Positions 1 to 8,145 are shown, counted from the first letter of the stretch. The stretch is DNA of 59,879 nt from Oscillospiraceae bacterium (GCA_019423755.1 JAHZAU010000013.1:1-59879); one strand, 5' to 3'. Translations and numbers: made by a program. The notes: generated by a model from the letters alone, not told the origin.

Positions 1-11
1 AAGGTAAATAA
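1..11 (+). CDS. 3' end of a gene, probably ribosomal protein L6 (partial)
   Basis: The first bases can be read as the codons Gly-Lys followed by TAA at 9-11, 19 bases before the L18 start. In the conserved spc operon rplF (L6) directly precedes rplR, and L6 often ends in basic residues with Gly-Lys. Only two codons are visible, so the identification rests on gene order. Confidence 0.35.
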
Positions 12-30
12 TTAAAGGGAGTGAATCGAA

Positions 31-390
31 ATGGTGAAAAAGCTTGATAGCAATGTAGCCAGACTCAAAAGACATCGCAGAGTCAGAGCTAAGATCAGTG
101 GCACACCTGAGCGTCCACGCCTCAACGTATTCCGCTCCGCAAAACACATCTATGCCCAGATCATTGACGACGTAAACGGCACCACCCTGGTGAGCGCGTC
201 TTCCATGGATAAAGGTTTCGAAGGTTTTGGCGGTAACAAGGATGCAGCTGCTAAAGTTGGCAAAGCTGTGGCCAGCAAGGCTCTTGAGAAGGGTATCAGC
301 GAGGTCGTATTCGACCGCAGCGGTTACATCTATCACGGCCGTGTAAAAGAGCTGGCAGAAGCAGCCCGTGAGGGCGGCCTCAAATTCTAA
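31..390 (+). CDS. rplR: 50S ribosomal protein L18
   Basis: This 119-residue protein is full length for bacterial L18, which binds 5S rRNA with L5 and L25 in the central protuberance of the large subunit. The N-terminus is basic (VARLKRHRRVRAKISGT), followed by the family stretch RPRLNVFRSAKHIYAQIIDD and a C-terminal FDRSGYIYHGRVKELAEAAR helix, all diagnostic of L18. A GGGAGTG ribosome-binding site lies 9 bases before the ATG. It is the first complete gene of the spc operon segment and is followed 15 bases later by rpsE, so it is co-transcribed with genes upstream of the window. Confidence 0.97.
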   Translation: MVKKLDSNVARLKRHRRVRAKISGTPERPRLNVFRSAKHIYAQIIDDVNGTTLVSASSMDKGFEGFGGNKDAAAKVGKAVASKALEKGISEVVFDRSGYIYHGRVKELAEAAREGGLKF

Positions 391-405
391 CGAGGAGGGA
401 TACTT

Positions 406-906
406 TTGACACGCATTGACGCTTCTGCACTCGAACTGAGTGAAAAAGTAGTAGCCATTAACCGCGTTTCCAAGACGGTTAAGGGCGGCCGTATCTTCAA
501 ATTCGCGGCTCTGGTTGTTGTCGGCGACGGCAACGGCACCGTAGGATTTGGTATCGGCAAAGCATCTGAGGTACCGGACGCTATCCGCAAAGGTATTGAA
601 GATGCCAAGAAGAACCTGATCAAGGTTGCGCTCAAAGGCACAACCATTCCTCACGAGATCACCGGTGCGTACGGCGCAGGCAGAGTCCTGATGATGCCCG
701 CTCCGAAAGGTACCGGCGTTATCGCCGGCGGCCCGGTCCGTGCGGTTCTGGAAGTGGTAGGCATTAAGGACATCCGTACCAAATGCCAGAGAACCAACAA
801 CCCCACCAACGTGGTCAGAGCTACCATCCAGGGCCTTTCCGCTCTGAGAAGCGCTGAGCAGGTTGCAGCAATCCGCGGCAAATCCGTGGAAGAGATTCTT
901 GGTTAA
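406..906 (+). CDS. rpsE: 30S ribosomal protein S5
   Basis: S5 is a small-subunit protein that helps maintain decoding accuracy and contacts S4 near the mRNA entry channel. The 166 residues show the double-stranded RNA-binding S5 N-domain (VKGGRIFKFAALVVVGDGNG, about 27-46) and the C-domain with the GTGVIAGGPVRAVLE loop. The start is TTG at 406, chosen because GAGGAGGG ends a few bases upstream and no in-frame ATG precedes the conserved core. It sits in the canonical order between rplR and rpmD. An alternative start further in would delete the N-terminal extension, so the start is less certain than the identity. Confidence 0.96.
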   Translation: MTRIDASALELSEKVVAINRVSKTVKGGRIFKFAALVVVGDGNGTVGFGIGKASEVPDAIRKGIEDAKKNLIKVALKGTTIPHEITGAYGAGRVLMMPAPKGTGVIAGGPVRAVLEVVGIKDIRTKCQRTNNPTNVVRATIQGLSALRSAEQVAAIRGKSVEEILG

Positions 907-920
907 GGAGGGTGAGCGAC

Positions 921-1100
921 ATGGCAAACATCAAGGTAAAACTCGTTAAAGGCCTTCAGGGCTGCAAAGAGAACCAGATTGCAACCGCTCATTCCCTTGG
1001 TCTGAGAAAAATCGGCAACGAGGTTGTCCAGCCTGATAATGCAGCTACCAGAGGTAAAATCAATACGATTTCCCACCTCGTCGAGGTAACCGAAGCTTAG
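921..1100 (+). CDS. rpmD: 50S ribosomal protein L30
   Basis: This 59-residue protein has the size and fold signature of bacterial L30: an N-terminal beta strand MANIKVKLVKGL, the helix with HSLGLRKIGNEV, and the C-terminal strand INTISHLVEV. L30 is a small protein of the large subunit. The ATG at 921 is preferred to an in-frame GTG at 912 because the AAGGAGGGTG ribosome-binding site at 905-914 would overlap the GTG. It lies in canonical spc order, 14 bases after rpsE and 22 bases before rplO. Confidence 0.96.
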   Translation: MANIKVKLVKGLQGCKENQIATAHSLGLRKIGNEVVQPDNAATRGKINTISHLVEVTEA

Positions 1101-1122
1101 TTAAGAGGAGGTGCAGGTAACA

Positions 1123-1563
1123 ATGAAATTGCACGAACTTTCTCCGGCTCCCGGTTCTGTTAAGAAAGCCTATCGCAAAGGCAGAGGTGCGGGTTCCGGT
1201 AATGGTAAAACAGCTGGTAAGGGTCACAAAGGTCAAAAGGCTCGTACCGGCGGAGGCGTAAGACCCGGCTTTGAGGGTGGCCAGATGCCCCTTCAGAGAC
1301 GTATCCCCAAGAGAGGATTCAACAACATCTTCGGCACTCAGTATGCTGTTGTTAACGTATCCGATCTGGAGCAGTTCGAGAACGACACCGTCGTTACCAC
1401 CGAGCTGCTGATGGAAGCTGGCCTGGTTAAGAAGACCCTGGATGGCGTTAAGATCCTGGGCAACGGCGAGCTGACCAAGAAGCTGACAGTTAACGCCAAG
1501 GCGTTCTCTGCGTCTGCCAAAGAAAAGATCGAAAAGGCAGGCGGAAAGGCCGAGGTGATCTAG
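1123..1563 (+). CDS. rplO: 50S ribosomal protein L15
   Basis: L15 is a late-assembling protein of the large subunit. The 146-residue product begins MKLHELSPAPGSVKKAYRKG, the hallmark L15 N-terminus, followed by the glycine- and lysine-rich extended tail (GSGNGKTAGKGHKGQKARTG) that threads into 23S rRNA, then the GFEGGQMPLQRRIPKRGF signature around residues 48-65. The ATG at 1123 has AAGAGGAGGTG just upstream, which makes an in-frame GTG at 1111 unlikely. Its TAG stop is one base from the secY ATG, so the two genes are probably translationally coupled. Confidence 0.97.
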   Translation: MKLHELSPAPGSVKKAYRKGRGAGSGNGKTAGKGHKGQKARTGGGVRPGFEGGQMPLQRRIPKRGFNNIFGTQYAVVNVSDLEQFENDTVVTTELLMEAGLVKKTLDGVKILGNGELTKKLTVNAKAFSASAKEKIEKAGGKAEVI

Positions 1564-1564
1564 G

Positions 1565-2881
1565 ATGTTCGAGACACTCAAGAATGCCTGGAAAGTGCCT
1601 GAGCTGAGGAAAAAATTACTGTATACCCTGATGATCCTGGTGATCTTCCGGTTCGGAGCGGCTCTGCCGGTTCCGTTCCTGGATTCTTCGGTAATGCAGG
1701 GGTTCGGCGATGGAAACCTCTTAGGCTTCTTGGATATGATGACCGGTGGTGCGTTCCAGAATGCGACTCTGTTCGCTCTGTCCATCTCCCCGTACATCAC
1801 GTCTAGCATCGTCATCCAGCTGTTGACCGTAGCCATCCCCGCCCTGGAGCGTCTCTCCAAGGAAGGTATGGAGGGCAGAAAACGGCTCAACAAGATCACA
1901 AGATATACCACCATCGGTTTGGCACTGCTGCAGTCCTTTGCATACTACAGAATGCTGGCTGCACAGGGCGCGGTCGCAGACGGCGGTTCCACTGCCAAAA
2001 ACGTGCTGATCGCTGCCACCATCCTGGCCATGTTCACCGCCGGCTCCATGCTGTGCGTATGGCTGGGTGACCGGATCGATGACAACGGCATCGGCAACGG
2101 CATCTCTATGCTGCTGTTCGCCGGTATCGTATCCAGAGGACCCACCATGGTGATCACCATGTGGCAGTACCTGGTGGTTGGTTACCAGTCCCTGCAGGCT
2201 GGCCAGACCGCTCAGGGCCTGAAGTTCCTCATCGGCGTACCGGTTCTCACCGTGCTGTTCGTCTTCATCATTGCGTTCATCGTTCTGATGACCAAGGGCG
2301 AGCGCCGCATCCCGATCCAGTACGCAAAACGCGTAGTCGGCCGCAAGATGTACGGCGGCCAGTCCAGCTACCTGCCCATCAGCGTCAACCTTTCCAACGT
2401 GCTGCCGGTTATCTTCGCAAGCTCCCTGCTGGCGATCCCCGGCACCATCGCTGCGTTTGTGACTCCTGAAGAAGGCAGCTTCTGGGCCAGCTTCCTGAAG
2501 ATCTTCAACTACAACAGCGCCTTCTACGCAGTCCTTTACTTCATCCTGATCATCGCATTCGCTTACTTCTACGTTGCGATTCAGTATAACCCCATTGAGA
2601 TGTCCAACAACCTGAGAAAGAACAACGGCGCCATCCCCGGTATTCGCCCTGGTAAGCCCACTTCGGACTTCATCGCGAAGATCATCTCCAAGATCACCAT
2701 GATCGGCGCTCTGTTCCTGGCCTTCATCGCCATCCTGCCCATCGGCCTGGGTGCGCTGACCGGCATGAACATCTCCCTGGGCGGTACCACAGTAATCATC
2801 GTCGTCGGTGTTACTCTGGAAACCGTAAGACAGCTGGAATCTCAGATGATGATGCGTCACTACAAAGGATTCCTGGAATAA
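1565..2881 (+). CDS. secY: Protein translocase subunit SecY
   Basis: SecY is the pore-forming subunit of the Sec translocon in the cytoplasmic membrane. At 438 residues it is typical in length, with ten hydrophobic segments. The N-terminal FRFGAALPVPFLD stretch and plug-region GGAFQNATLFALSISPYITS (about 62-81) are recognisable. So are the TM5-6 loop KGERRIPIQYAKR and the C-terminal cytoplasmic loop GIRPGKPTSDFI. SecE, its partner, is encoded at 40916-41137 in this window. No secG is seen. The gene starts one base after rplO and is followed by adk in the standard order. Confidence 0.98.
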   Translation: MFETLKNAWKVPELRKKLLYTLMILVIFRFGAALPVPFLDSSVMQGFGDGNLLGFLDMMTGGAFQNATLFALSISPYITSSIVIQLLTVAIPALERLSKEGMEGRKRLNKITRYTTIGLALLQSFAYYRMLAAQGAVADGGSTAKNVLIAATILAMFTAGSMLCVWLGDRIDDNGIGNGISMLLFAGIVSRGPTMVITMWQYLVVGYQSLQAGQTAQGLKFLIGVPVLTVLFVFIIAFIVLMTKGERRIPIQYAKRVVGRKMYGGQSSYLPISVNLSNVLPVIFASSLLAIPGTIAAFVTPEEGSFWASFLKIFNYNSAFYAVLYFILIIAFAYFYVAIQYNPIEMSNNLRKNNGAIPGIRPGKPTSDFIAKIISKITMIGALFLAFIAILPIGLGALTGMNISLGGTTVIIVVGVTLETVRQLESQMMMRHYKGFLE

Positions 2882-2900
2882 CATCCGAAAGGGACATAAT

Positions 2901-3554
2901 ATGATGAACATTATACTTCTTGGAGCGCCGGGCGCCGGCAAAGGTACCCAGGCGGAAAAGATTTGTGAGAGCTTCCATATTCCCCAGATCAGCACCGGAA
3001 ACATCATCCGCGCGGCCATGAAAAACGGGACCGAGGCGGGAAAGAAAGCGAAGGCATTTGTCGACGCTGGACAGCTGGTGCCGGATGAAGTAGTGATCGA
3101 AATGGTCGACGAGAGACTTAAGCAGGATGATTGCAAGAACGGTTTCATCCTGGACGGTTTCCCCAGAACCGTTCCGCAGGCGGAAGCCCTGGAACAGATG
3201 GGTGTCCAGATCGATGCCGTGATTGATATAGAAGTCCCTGACGAGGTGATCATGCAGCGGTTGGGCGGCAGAAGATGCTGCCTGCACTGCGGAGCCACCT
3301 ATCACATCAGCTGGAACCCCCCGAAGGTGGAAGGCGTGTGTGATAAGTGCGGCGAGGAGCTTTCCATCCGCAAGGATGACAAGCCCGAGACCATCGCCGA
3401 ACGGCTGCGGATTTACCACAGTCAAACCAAGCCTCTGGAAGACTACTACAAAGGCAGACACAAACTTCACGAAGTGGAGGGGAACCGGCCGGTGGAAGCC
3501 GTCACTGCTGACGTACTTTCTGCTCTGCGCTCCTTGTCTCCTTTGGAGGCCTAA
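2901..3554 (+). CDS. adk: Adenylate kinase (zinc-finger lid type)
   Basis: Adenylate kinase interconverts ATP + AMP and 2 ADP in the cytosol. The 217 residues start with the P-loop GAPGAGKGTQ (about 8-17), followed by the AMP-binding region STGNIIRAAM and the DGFPRT motif near 85-90. The lid domain carries two Cys-X2-Cys pairs (CLHC and CDKC), the zinc-binding form common in Gram-positive bacteria. ATG codons at 2901 and 2904 are both possible behind the GAAAGGGAC ribosome-binding site. It lies between secY and map, the usual spc operon position. Confidence 0.97.
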   Translation: MMNIILLGAPGAGKGTQAEKICESFHIPQISTGNIIRAAMKNGTEAGKKAKAFVDAGQLVPDEVVIEMVDERLKQDDCKNGFILDGFPRTVPQAEALEQMGVQIDAVIDIEVPDEVIMQRLGGRRCCLHCGATYHISWNPPKVEGVCDKCGEELSIRKDDKPETIAERLRIYHSQTKPLEDYYKGRHKLHEVEGNRPVEAVTADVLSALRSLSPLEA

Positions 3555-3556
3555 CA

Positions 3557-4303
3557 ATGGTCGTGCTTAAAACAAGCAAAGAACTGTCCGACATGAAGCT
3601 GGCCTGCAAGATCTCGGCGCAAGCCCTGAAACTTGCTGGCGAGACCATCCGCGCCGGTGTTTCCACCGCTTATGTGGACCGGGTGCTTCATGAGTTTATT
3701 CGATCCCAAGGTGCAAAACCCACCTTCCTTGGTTACGGCGGGTTCCCCGCCACCGCCTGCATCTCGGTCAACAACACGGTGATCCACGGTATCCCTTCCG
3801 AAGAGGTGATCCTCAAGGATGGCGACATCGTGAGTGTGGATGTCGGCGCCGCTATCAACGGCTACACCGGCGACAACGCTGCCACCTTTGCGGTGGGCGC
3901 GGTCAGCCCCGAGGCTCAGAAGCTGATGGATGTAACGCAGCAATGCTTGATGCGTGGCATCCAGGCAGCACAGCCGGGAAACCGGCTGGGGGACATCGGG
4001 TTTGCGGTGCAGTCCTGGGCGGAGGAAAACGGTTTTGCGGTCGTACGGGACTATGTGGGTCACGGAGTGGGGCGCAAGCTTCACGAGGACCCGGCAGTCC
4101 CCAATTACGGAAGCCCAGGCCGCGGCACGCGGCTGCTGCCCGGCATGACATTGGCCATCGAGCCGATGATCAATGCCCAGGGCGCCGGGGTCCGGGTGCT
4201 GAAGGACGGAAGTGTGGTCACAAGAAGCGGCAGCCTGTCTGCCCACTTTGAACACACCATCGCCATCACATCGGACGGTCCGGTGATCCTGACCATCGGT
4301 TAG
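3557..4303 (+). CDS. map: Methionine aminopeptidase, type I
   Basis: This enzyme removes the initiator methionine from nascent proteins in the cytosol. The 248-residue length fits the short type I class without an N-terminal zinc extension. The dinuclear metal site is visible as the Asp in VDVGAAINGYTGDNA (about 93-107), the His in VGHGVGRKLHEDP (about 168), the Glu in AIEPM, and the Glu in HFEHTIAIT near the C-terminus. The ATG follows the adk stop by two bases. map downstream of adk is the usual Firmicutes arrangement. Confidence 0.97.
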   Translation: MVVLKTSKELSDMKLACKISAQALKLAGETIRAGVSTAYVDRVLHEFIRSQGAKPTFLGYGGFPATACISVNNTVIHGIPSEEVILKDGDIVSVDVGAAINGYTGDNAATFAVGAVSPEAQKLMDVTQQCLMRGIQAAQPGNRLGDIGFAVQSWAEENGFAVVRDYVGHGVGRKLHEDPAVPNYGSPGRGTRLLPGMTLAIEPMINAQGAGVRVLKDGSVVTRSGSLSAHFEHTIAITSDGPVILTIG

Positions 4304-4321
4304 GACCGGGAGGATCATCCT

Positions 4322-4552
4322 ATGAAGATCGGTTCGGTGGTTCGCTCCACAGCCGGAAGGGACCAGGGAAGGGAACTTGTGGTGCTGGAGATGCAGGGAG
4401 AATATCTGCTGCTGGCGGACGGCAAGGTGAGGAAACTCGCCCGCCCGAAACGCAAAAAGCGCAGACACCTTGCGGATACCGGTCGCTGCATCGACCTAGA
4501 ACAGATCACTTCCGACAAAAAGCTCAAACGGTTGTTATCGTCCCAACAGTAG
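4322..4552 (+). CDS. KOW-domain RNA-binding protein (L14e/L27e-like)
   Basis: This 76-residue protein has an N-terminal KOW motif (MKIGSVVRSTAGRDQGRELVV) followed by a short beta-barrel and a strongly basic stretch PKRKKRR around residues 42-48. Similar small KOW proteins occur between map and infA in many Clostridia and are annotated as L14e/L6e/L27e-like RNA-binding proteins. By position and composition it probably binds ribosomal RNA, but its role is not established. The start follows GGGAGGATCATCCT closely, and the gene is 18 bases after map and 17 bases before infA. Confidence 0.88.
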   Translation: MKIGSVVRSTAGRDQGRELVVLEMQGEYLLLADGKVRKLARPKRKKRRHLADTGRCIDLEQITSDKKLKRLLSSQQ

Positions 4553-4569
4553 TCGAGGAGGTATTCCAC

Positions 4570-4788
4570 TTGTCTAAGGAAGACGTTATTGAAATTGAAG
4601 GCAAAGTCCTCGAGGCTCTGCCCAACGCTCAATTCAAAGTTGAGCTGCCTAACGGCCACGTGATTTTGGCACACATTTCCGGAAAGCTTCGTATGAACTT
4701 CATCCGGATCCTGCCTGGAGATAAGGTGACTGTCGAGATGTCCCCCTATGACCTCCAGAAAGGCCGCATCACCTGGCGTTCCAAATAA
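4570..4788 (+). CDS. infA: Translation initiation factor IF-1
   Basis: IF-1 occupies the A site of the 30S subunit during initiation. The product is the canonical 72 residues, a single S1-like OB fold with MSKEDVIEIEGKVLEALPNA, the GHVILAHISGKLRMNFIRI core and the C-terminal RITWRSK. The start is TTG at 4570 behind GAGGAGG. A TTG start for infA could modestly lower expression, which is an inference. It lies between the KOW gene and rpmJ. Confidence 0.97.
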   Translation: MSKEDVIEIEGKVLEALPNAQFKVELPNGHVILAHISGKLRMNFIRILPGDKVTVEMSPYDLQKGRITWRSK

Positions 4789-4847
4789 AGAGGGTATCGA
4801 GTACGGTGCTTTCGGTACCGCACTCAAACGATAAGGAGGTAATTCTA

Positions 4848-4961
4848 ATGAAAGTAAGACCTTCCGTTAAACCCATGTGCGAAAAATGCAAAGTAATCAA
4901 ACGCAAAGGACGCATTATGGTAATTTGCAGCAATCCTAAGCACAAACAGCGCCAGGGCTAA
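4848..4961 (+). CDS. rpmJ: 50S ribosomal protein L36 (zinc form)
   Basis: This 37-residue gene encodes the classic L36 sequence beginning MKVRPSVKPMCEKCKVIKRK and ending in HKQRQG. The metal-binding set Cys-X2-Cys, Cys and His is intact (CEKC near 11-14, then ICSNPKH), so this is the zinc-containing form. AAGGAGG precedes the ATG by six bases. It lies 59 bases after infA and 62 bases before rpsM, the standard alpha operon boundary. Confidence 0.97.
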   Translation: MKVRPSVKPMCEKCKVIKRKGRIMVICSNPKHKQRQG

Positions 4962-5023
4962 TCCACAGACCGAGTTGTTTAAGCTGATCTGCAAGACCTA
5001 TATAATGGAGGTGCAACAACAAT

Positions 5024-5392
5024 ATGGCTCGTATAGCTGGTGTTGACTTGCCTCGTGAGAAGCGAGTCGAAATTGGACTGACCTATATCTTCGGTATTGG
5101 TAGAAAGTCCGCCAACGACATCCTCGCCGCCACCGGTGTAAACCCTGATACCAGAGTAAAAGACCTGAGCGAAGAAGATGTATCTAAGCTGAGAGAATAT
5201 ATCGATAAACATTGTGTAGTTGAGGGCGACCTTCGTCGTGACGTTGCACTCGACATCAAGAGACTGATCGAAATCGGATGCTACCGCGGTGTTCGTCATA
5301 GAAAAGGTCTGCCTGTAAGAGGCCAGAGAACCAAGACCAACGCCCGCACCAGAAAAGGTCCGAAGAAGACCATCGCTAACAAGAAGAAGTAA
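5024..5392 (+). CDS. rpsM: 30S ribosomal protein S13
   Basis: S13 sits in the head of the small subunit and forms bridges with L5 and contacts to tRNA. The 122 residues begin MARIAGVDLPREKRVEIGLT, contain the helix-two-turn-helix region with RKSANDILAATG, and end with the tRNA-contacting basic tail RGQRTKTNARTRKGPKKT. The ATG is preceded by GGAGGTGC. It is the first ribosomal protein gene of the alpha operon block and is followed by rpsK. Confidence 0.98.
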   Translation: MARIAGVDLPREKRVEIGLTYIFGIGRKSANDILAATGVNPDTRVKDLSEEDVSKLREYIDKHCVVEGDLRRDVALDIKRLIEIGCYRGVRHRKGLPVRGQRTKTNARTRKGPKKTIANKKK

Positions 5393-5409
5393 GGGGAGGG
5401 ATATTGAGA

Positions 5410-5811
5410 ATGGCTAAAGTTACTAACGCTAAGAAGGCCACACCCAGACGTCGTGAGCGCAAAAACATCGAACGTGGCGCTGCTCATATCCAGTCTACTT
5501 TTAACAACACCATCGTGACCATCACCGATACTCAGGGTAACGCAATCTCCTGGGCTAGCGCAGGTGGCCTGGGCTTCCGTGGCTCCAGAAAATCCACTCC
5601 GTACGCTGCTCAGACCGCTGCTGAGACCGCTGCCAAAGCTGCAATGGTTCATGGCCTGAAGTCCGTTGAAGTGTATGTTAAAGGCCCTGGTTCCGGACGT
5701 GAAGCTGCCATCCGCGCCCTGCAGGCTGCTGGACTGGAAGTTAACATGATCAAGGATGTTACTCCTATCCCGCACAACGGCTGCCGTCCGCCCAAGAGAA
5801 GACGCGTATAA
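5410..5811 (+). CDS. rpsK: 30S ribosomal protein S11
   Basis: S11 belongs to the platform of the small subunit near the Shine-Dalgarno helix. The 133-residue product has a basic N-terminus and the conserved blocks AHIQSTFNNTIVTITDTQGN, WASAGGLGFRGSRKSTPYAA and the C-terminal TPIPHNGCRPPKRRRV. The ATG at 5410 is preferred over an in-frame TTG six bases upstream because GGGGAGGG at 5393-5400 then has normal spacing. It sits between rpsM and rpsD. Confidence 0.97.
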   Translation: MAKVTNAKKATPRRRERKNIERGAAHIQSTFNNTIVTITDTQGNAISWASAGGLGFRGSRKSTPYAAQTAAETAAKAAMVHGLKSVEVYVKGPGSGREAAIRALQAAGLEVNMIKDVTPIPHNGCRPPKRRRV

Positions 5812-5834
5812 GCTGACAAGGGAGGTACAGAAAT

Positions 5835-6461
5835 ATGGCAAGATATACAGGCGCGGTTTGCAAACTCTGCCGTCGTGAGGGACAGAAACTGTTCCTGAAG
5901 GGCGAGAGATGCTATTCCGATAAATGCGCACTTTCCCGCAGATCTTACGCTCCTGGCCAGCATGGTCAGAACCGCAAGAAGGTTTCCGAGTACGGACTCC
6001 AGCTGCGTGCAAAACAGAAGACCAGACGCTTCTACGGCGTACTGGAGAGCCAGTTCGTCAAATACTTCGAGCTGGCTACTAAGAGAGAGGGCATCACCGG
6101 TCTGAACCTGCTTCAGATCCTGGAGAGCCGTCTGGACAACGTGGTTTACAGAGCTGGTTTCGCTTCTTCTAGAGCGGAAGCTAGACAGCTGGTCCGTCAC
6201 GGCCACTTCACTCTGAACGGCCACAAAGCCAACATTCCTTCCATCCTGCTGAACGCTGGTGACGTTGTTGCTATCGCTGAAGGCAGCAAGGGCTCTGACA
6301 AGTTCAAAGCGATCGCTGAGACCAACGGTTCTCGTCCGGTTCCCCAGTGGCTGGAAGCAAACAAAGACCAGTTCACCGTTAAGGTGGTTAACCTGCCTGC
6401 TCGCGAAGACATCGACCTGGATGTTGAGGAGCATCTCATCGTTGAGTTGTACTCCAAGTAA
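5835..6461 (+). CDS. rpsD: 30S ribosomal protein S4 (zinc form)
   Basis: S4 nucleates 16S rRNA assembly and in E. coli represses the alpha operon. The 208 residues include an N-terminal Cys-X2-Cys ... Cys-X5-Cys zinc motif (CKLC, then CYSDKC) and the S4 RNA-binding domain LESRLDNVVYRAGFASSRAE around 97-116. Unlike Bacillus subtilis, where rpsD stands alone, it lies here in the order rpsK-rpsD-rpoA. It is followed by a 167-base spacer with two strong hairpins, which could be a regulatory site. Confidence 0.98.
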   Translation: MARYTGAVCKLCRREGQKLFLKGERCYSDKCALSRRSYAPGQHGQNRKKVSEYGLQLRAKQKTRRFYGVLESQFVKYFELATKREGITGLNLLQILESRLDNVVYRAGFASSRAEARQLVRHGHFTLNGHKANIPSILLNAGDVVAIAEGSKGSDKFKAIAETNGSRPVPQWLEANKDQFTVKVVNLPAREDIDLDVEEHLIVELYSK

Positions 6462-6474
6462 TAAGGCGGCGGGG

Positions 6475-6508
6475 TTCTTTCGAAGGGTGCTTGCTCCCTT
6501 TGAAAGAA
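6475..6508 (+). promoter_or_regulatory. Intercistronic hairpin 1 between rpsD and rpoA
   Basis: A 13-base arm (6475-6487, TTCTTTCGAAGGG) pairs with 6496-6508 with one G-U wobble around an 8-base loop. No run of T follows, so it is not a standard intrinsic terminator. RNA processing, mRNA stability or binding of a ribosomal protein such as S4 are the plausible roles. Confidence 0.65.
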
Positions 6509-6570
6509 TGCCTCTTTCCCTTATTGAGTTGGTAGCCACAAAGAAATCAGCATGGGAACGCGATAACGAC

Positions 6571-6610
6571 GACAGCCCTTCCTCCGCCGTGCCGGCGTAG
6601 GGATGCTGTC
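6571..6610 (+). promoter_or_regulatory. Intercistronic hairpin 2 immediately upstream of the rpoA ribosome-binding site
   Basis: Nested inverted repeats pair GACAGCCCT (6571-6579) with AGGG plus CTGTC (6599-6602, 6606-6610; a 3-base bulge). Inside lies a second stem CGCCG/CGGCG (6585-6589 with 6593-6597) around a 3-base loop. The structure ends 5 bases before AAGGAGG of rpoA, close enough to influence ribosome loading. Confidence 0.6.
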
Positions 6611-6628
6611 ACCAAAGGAGGGTTAATT

Positions 6629-7627
6629 ATGGTTAAGATAATCGAACCGAAAATCGAGACTGCAGAACTGAAATCTGATGGAACATACGGCAGATTTGTT
6701 GTGGAGCCGCTCGACAGAGGTTTTGGTACCACATTAGGCAATAGCCTCAGGCGTGTGTTGCTCTCCTCGCTTCCTGGTGTTGCAGTAACATCGATCAAGA
6801 TCGATGGCGTACAACACGAATTCTCAACTATTGAGGGCGTCAAAGAGGACGTAACCGAAATCGTCCTTAACATCAAAGGTTTGACTGCGAAGCTCTACTG
6901 CGATGGCCCCAAAGTGGTCTACATCAACGCAGAAGGGGAAGGCGAAGTGACTGCGGGAAGCATCCAGTGCGACTCCGACGTGGAGATCCTGGACCCGAGC
7001 ATGCACATTGCCACCCTGGGCCCCAACGCCAGCCTGCGGATGGAGATCGTTCTGGACAAAGGCCAGGGCTATGTTTCTTCTGAGAAGAACAAGCAGATCG
7101 CAAAGGAGAAATCCGGCGAGAAGAGCCTTCAGGACAAAGCCCAGGTGGATAAGCTGTCTTTGAACAAGATTTTCGTAGACAGCATTTACACCCCGGTGCT
7201 GAAGGTAAACTACACCGTAGAGAATACACGCGTTGAGCAGATTACAGACTACGATAAGTTGACATTGGAAGTGTGGACAGACGGTACGATCTCTGCGAAA
7301 GAAGCTGTCAGCCTTTCAGCCAAGATCCTCAATAGACAACTCAATCACTTCGTCGATCTTTCCGAAGAAGTGAGCAACACAGAAATCATGGACACACAAG
7401 AAGATACAGGCAAGGAAAAAGTTCTTGAGATGACCATTGAAGAGCTTGACCTCTCTGTGCGTGCATTCAACTGCCTGAAACGGGCAGGCGTGAACACCGT
7501 CGGCGATTTGATCGGTAAATCGCAGGACGAAATGATGAAAGTCCGGAACCTGGGCAAAAAGTCTTTGGAAGAAGTTCTTGCCAAACTCGACAGCCTTGGT
7601 TTCAGCCTCACCAAAGGCGACGAATAG
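6629..7627 (+). CDS. rpoA: DNA-directed RNA polymerase subunit alpha
   Basis: The alpha subunit dimerises to scaffold RNA polymerase assembly and contacts UP elements and activators. The 332-residue protein has the N-terminal assembly domain (VEPLDRGFGTTLGNSLRRVL about 26-45) and the C-terminal helix-hairpin-helix domain with LDLSVRAFNCLKRAGVNTVG near 272-291, followed by MMKVRNLGKKSLEEV. AAGGAGG precedes the ATG. It is preceded by two hairpins and followed 43 bases later by rplQ, the usual alpha operon order. Confidence 0.98.
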   Translation: MVKIIEPKIETAELKSDGTYGRFVVEPLDRGFGTTLGNSLRRVLLSSLPGVAVTSIKIDGVQHEFSTIEGVKEDVTEIVLNIKGLTAKLYCDGPKVVYINAEGEGEVTAGSIQCDSDVEILDPSMHIATLGPNASLRMEIVLDKGQGYVSSEKNKQIAKEKSGEKSLQDKAQVDKLSLNKIFVDSIYTPVLKVNYTVENTRVEQITDYDKLTLEVWTDGTISAKEAVSLSAKILNRQLNHFVDLSEEVSNTEIMDTQEDTGKEKVLEMTIEELDLSVRAFNCLKRAGVNTVGDLIGKSQDEMMKVRNLGKKSLEEVLAKLDSLGFSLTKGDE

Positions 7628-7670
7628 TTGAGGATATGTAATCCATCCCATTAAAAAGGAGTGAATTTGG

Positions 7671-8012
7671 ATGCCAGGTACCAGAAAACTCGGCAGAGTC
7701 ACAGCCAGCAGAACTGCTATGCTCAGAGCGATGGTGACCTTCCTGCTGGAAAACGGCAAGATCGAAACCACCGTAACCAGAGCCAAAGAAGTTAAGGCTA
7801 TGACCGACAAAATCATCACAAAAGCGAAGCTGGATAACCTCCACTCCAAGCGTCAGGTATATTCTTACATCACCAAAGAATCTGTTGCTAAGAAAGTTTT
7901 TGATGATATTGCCCCCAAGTACAAAGATAGAAACGGCGGTTACACCCGCATCGTGAAGATCGGTCCTCGCCGCGGCGACGCTGCTGAGATGGCCATCATC
8001 GAGCTGCTGTAA
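7671..8012 (+). CDS. rplQ: 50S ribosomal protein L17
   Basis: L17 is a large-subunit protein near the exit tunnel. The 113-residue product shows the family start MPGTRKLGRVTASRTAMLRA, the helix ENGKIETTVTRAKEVKAMTD, and the C-terminal strand GGYTRIVKIGPRRGDAAEMA. AAAAGGAGTGAA provides the ribosome-binding site. It is the last gene of the alpha operon here and is followed by an intrinsic terminator at 8146-8175. Confidence 0.98.
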   Translation: MPGTRKLGRVTASRTAMLRAMVTFLLENGKIETTVTRAKEVKAMTDKIITKAKLDNLHSKRQVYSYITKESVAKKVFDDIAPKYKDRNGGYTRIVKIGPRRGDAAEMAIIELL

Positions 8013-8145
8013 GCATAACGTTTCTCCGGCTGACGAAAGCCGGTTGGTTGAGCAAAAAGGAAGACACCGGTTCTGATCACACCGGCAGGATGCTGCTTTG
8101 ATGGACGCATCCGGGCAGAGATCCTTCCCTTTTCCCCAACACAGA

